64,000 bases of DNA from assembly GCF_945873075.1 (NCBI RefSeq), contig NZ_CAMCBS010000008.1, positions 25,016 through 89,015 of the forward strand. Direction: 5' to 3'. The stretch's first letter is position 1. Each line of letters starts with the position of its first letter. Positions 63,977 through 64,000 of the stretch are shown one piece after another. The notes beneath the pieces are model-generated. The model did no database searches. It was given only the letters and a program-made list of their open reading frames with translations, and was not told where the DNA came from. The position numbers and the translations under genes are program-made. Source of the stretch: an uncultured Moraxella sp. GTDB lineage: Bacteria > Pseudomonadota > Gammaproteobacteria > Pseudomonadales > Moraxellaceae.

Positions 63977-63982
63977 TACAAT
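63977..63982 (+). promoter_or_regulatory. Probable -10 for a gene beyond the right edge
   Basis: CCTGCTACAATAAGG at the end of the window resembles the extended -10 sequences seen elsewhere (TGCTACAAT). Confidence 0.3.
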
Positions 63983-64000
63983 AAGGCAGTTTTTGTATCT

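Overview
The window looks like a chromosomal segment from a Moraxellaceae gammaproteobacterium, most likely Moraxella or a close relative. The basis is protein resemblance, moderate GC, gene content (CcmCDE, TrhP/YfhL, AcnB, RapA, ComM, FimT-like pilin, DUF1338 enzyme) and a recurrent extended -10 promoter (TGTGCTATAAT). No database search was possible, so genus is an inference. No rRNA, tRNA or CRISPR array was found.

Layout. 1-3.5 kb: a YgiC-type ATP-grasp ligase (cut by the left edge) translationally coupled to a YgiB-like lipoprotein, then ccmCDE without the other ccm genes. 3.6-6.5 kb: methionine importer metNIQ. 6.5-9.9 kb: an OmpR-family regulator/sensor kinase pair and a cytochrome b561. 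9.9-15 kb: an orphan antitoxin-like gene, a candidate small RNA or leader transcript, polA with an in-frame insertion, a DUF1311 lipoprotein and a small membrane protein. 15.1-21.3 kb: prfC followed by an AT-richer accessory block (YhcG-type nuclease, two related membrane proteins, another membrane protein, an XRE regulator, and a DnaJ-DUF805-SH3-like fusion). 21.5-31.2 kb: EamA exporter, rlmA-like methyltransferase, a frameshifted tannase-like lipoprotein under a Fur-box-like palindrome, a DUF3298/RsiV-like secreted protein, trpE, FimT-like pilin, 5'-nucleotidase, TatD-family DNase, tcdA. 31.2-34.1 kb: lipA, an alpha/beta hydrolase and dapD in one direction. 35-37.6 kb: acnB.

37.7-45.2 kb carries a thioredoxin-like protein and then, all on the minus strand, four enzymes that together complete the 2-aminoadipate route of lysine degradation: 2-aminoadipate semialdehyde dehydrogenase, 2-aminoadipate aminotransferase, 2-oxoadipate dioxygenase/decarboxylase (HglS type) and a D-2-hydroxyglutarate dehydrogenase-like flavoprotein, preceded by a LysR regulator. 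45.4-50.3 kb: a luciferase-like monooxygenase and an Old Yellow Enzyme gene split by a complete IS607-type element (serine recombinase tnpA, unusual tnpB, and a right end where a guide-RNA scaffold would be expected). The junctions can be read to the base because both halves of the broken gene survive.

50.4-64 kb: trhP, a TPR protein and a YfhL-type ferredoxin; a TonB-dependent receptor whose promoter region carries the same 13-mer as the tannase-like gene; a 2-hydroxyacid dehydrogenase; rapA; comM/yifB; gph; a long AT-rich intergenic region; a small outer-membrane beta-barrel; and a PII protein.

The points most worth following up are the IS607 element and its TnpB (RuvC-III Asp apparently replaced by His, no zinc finger), the iron-type operator shared by a TonB receptor and a poly-A-frameshifted tannase-like lipoprotein, the compact lysine-to-2-oxoglutarate cluster, the insertion in polA, and the structured transcript convergent with polA.
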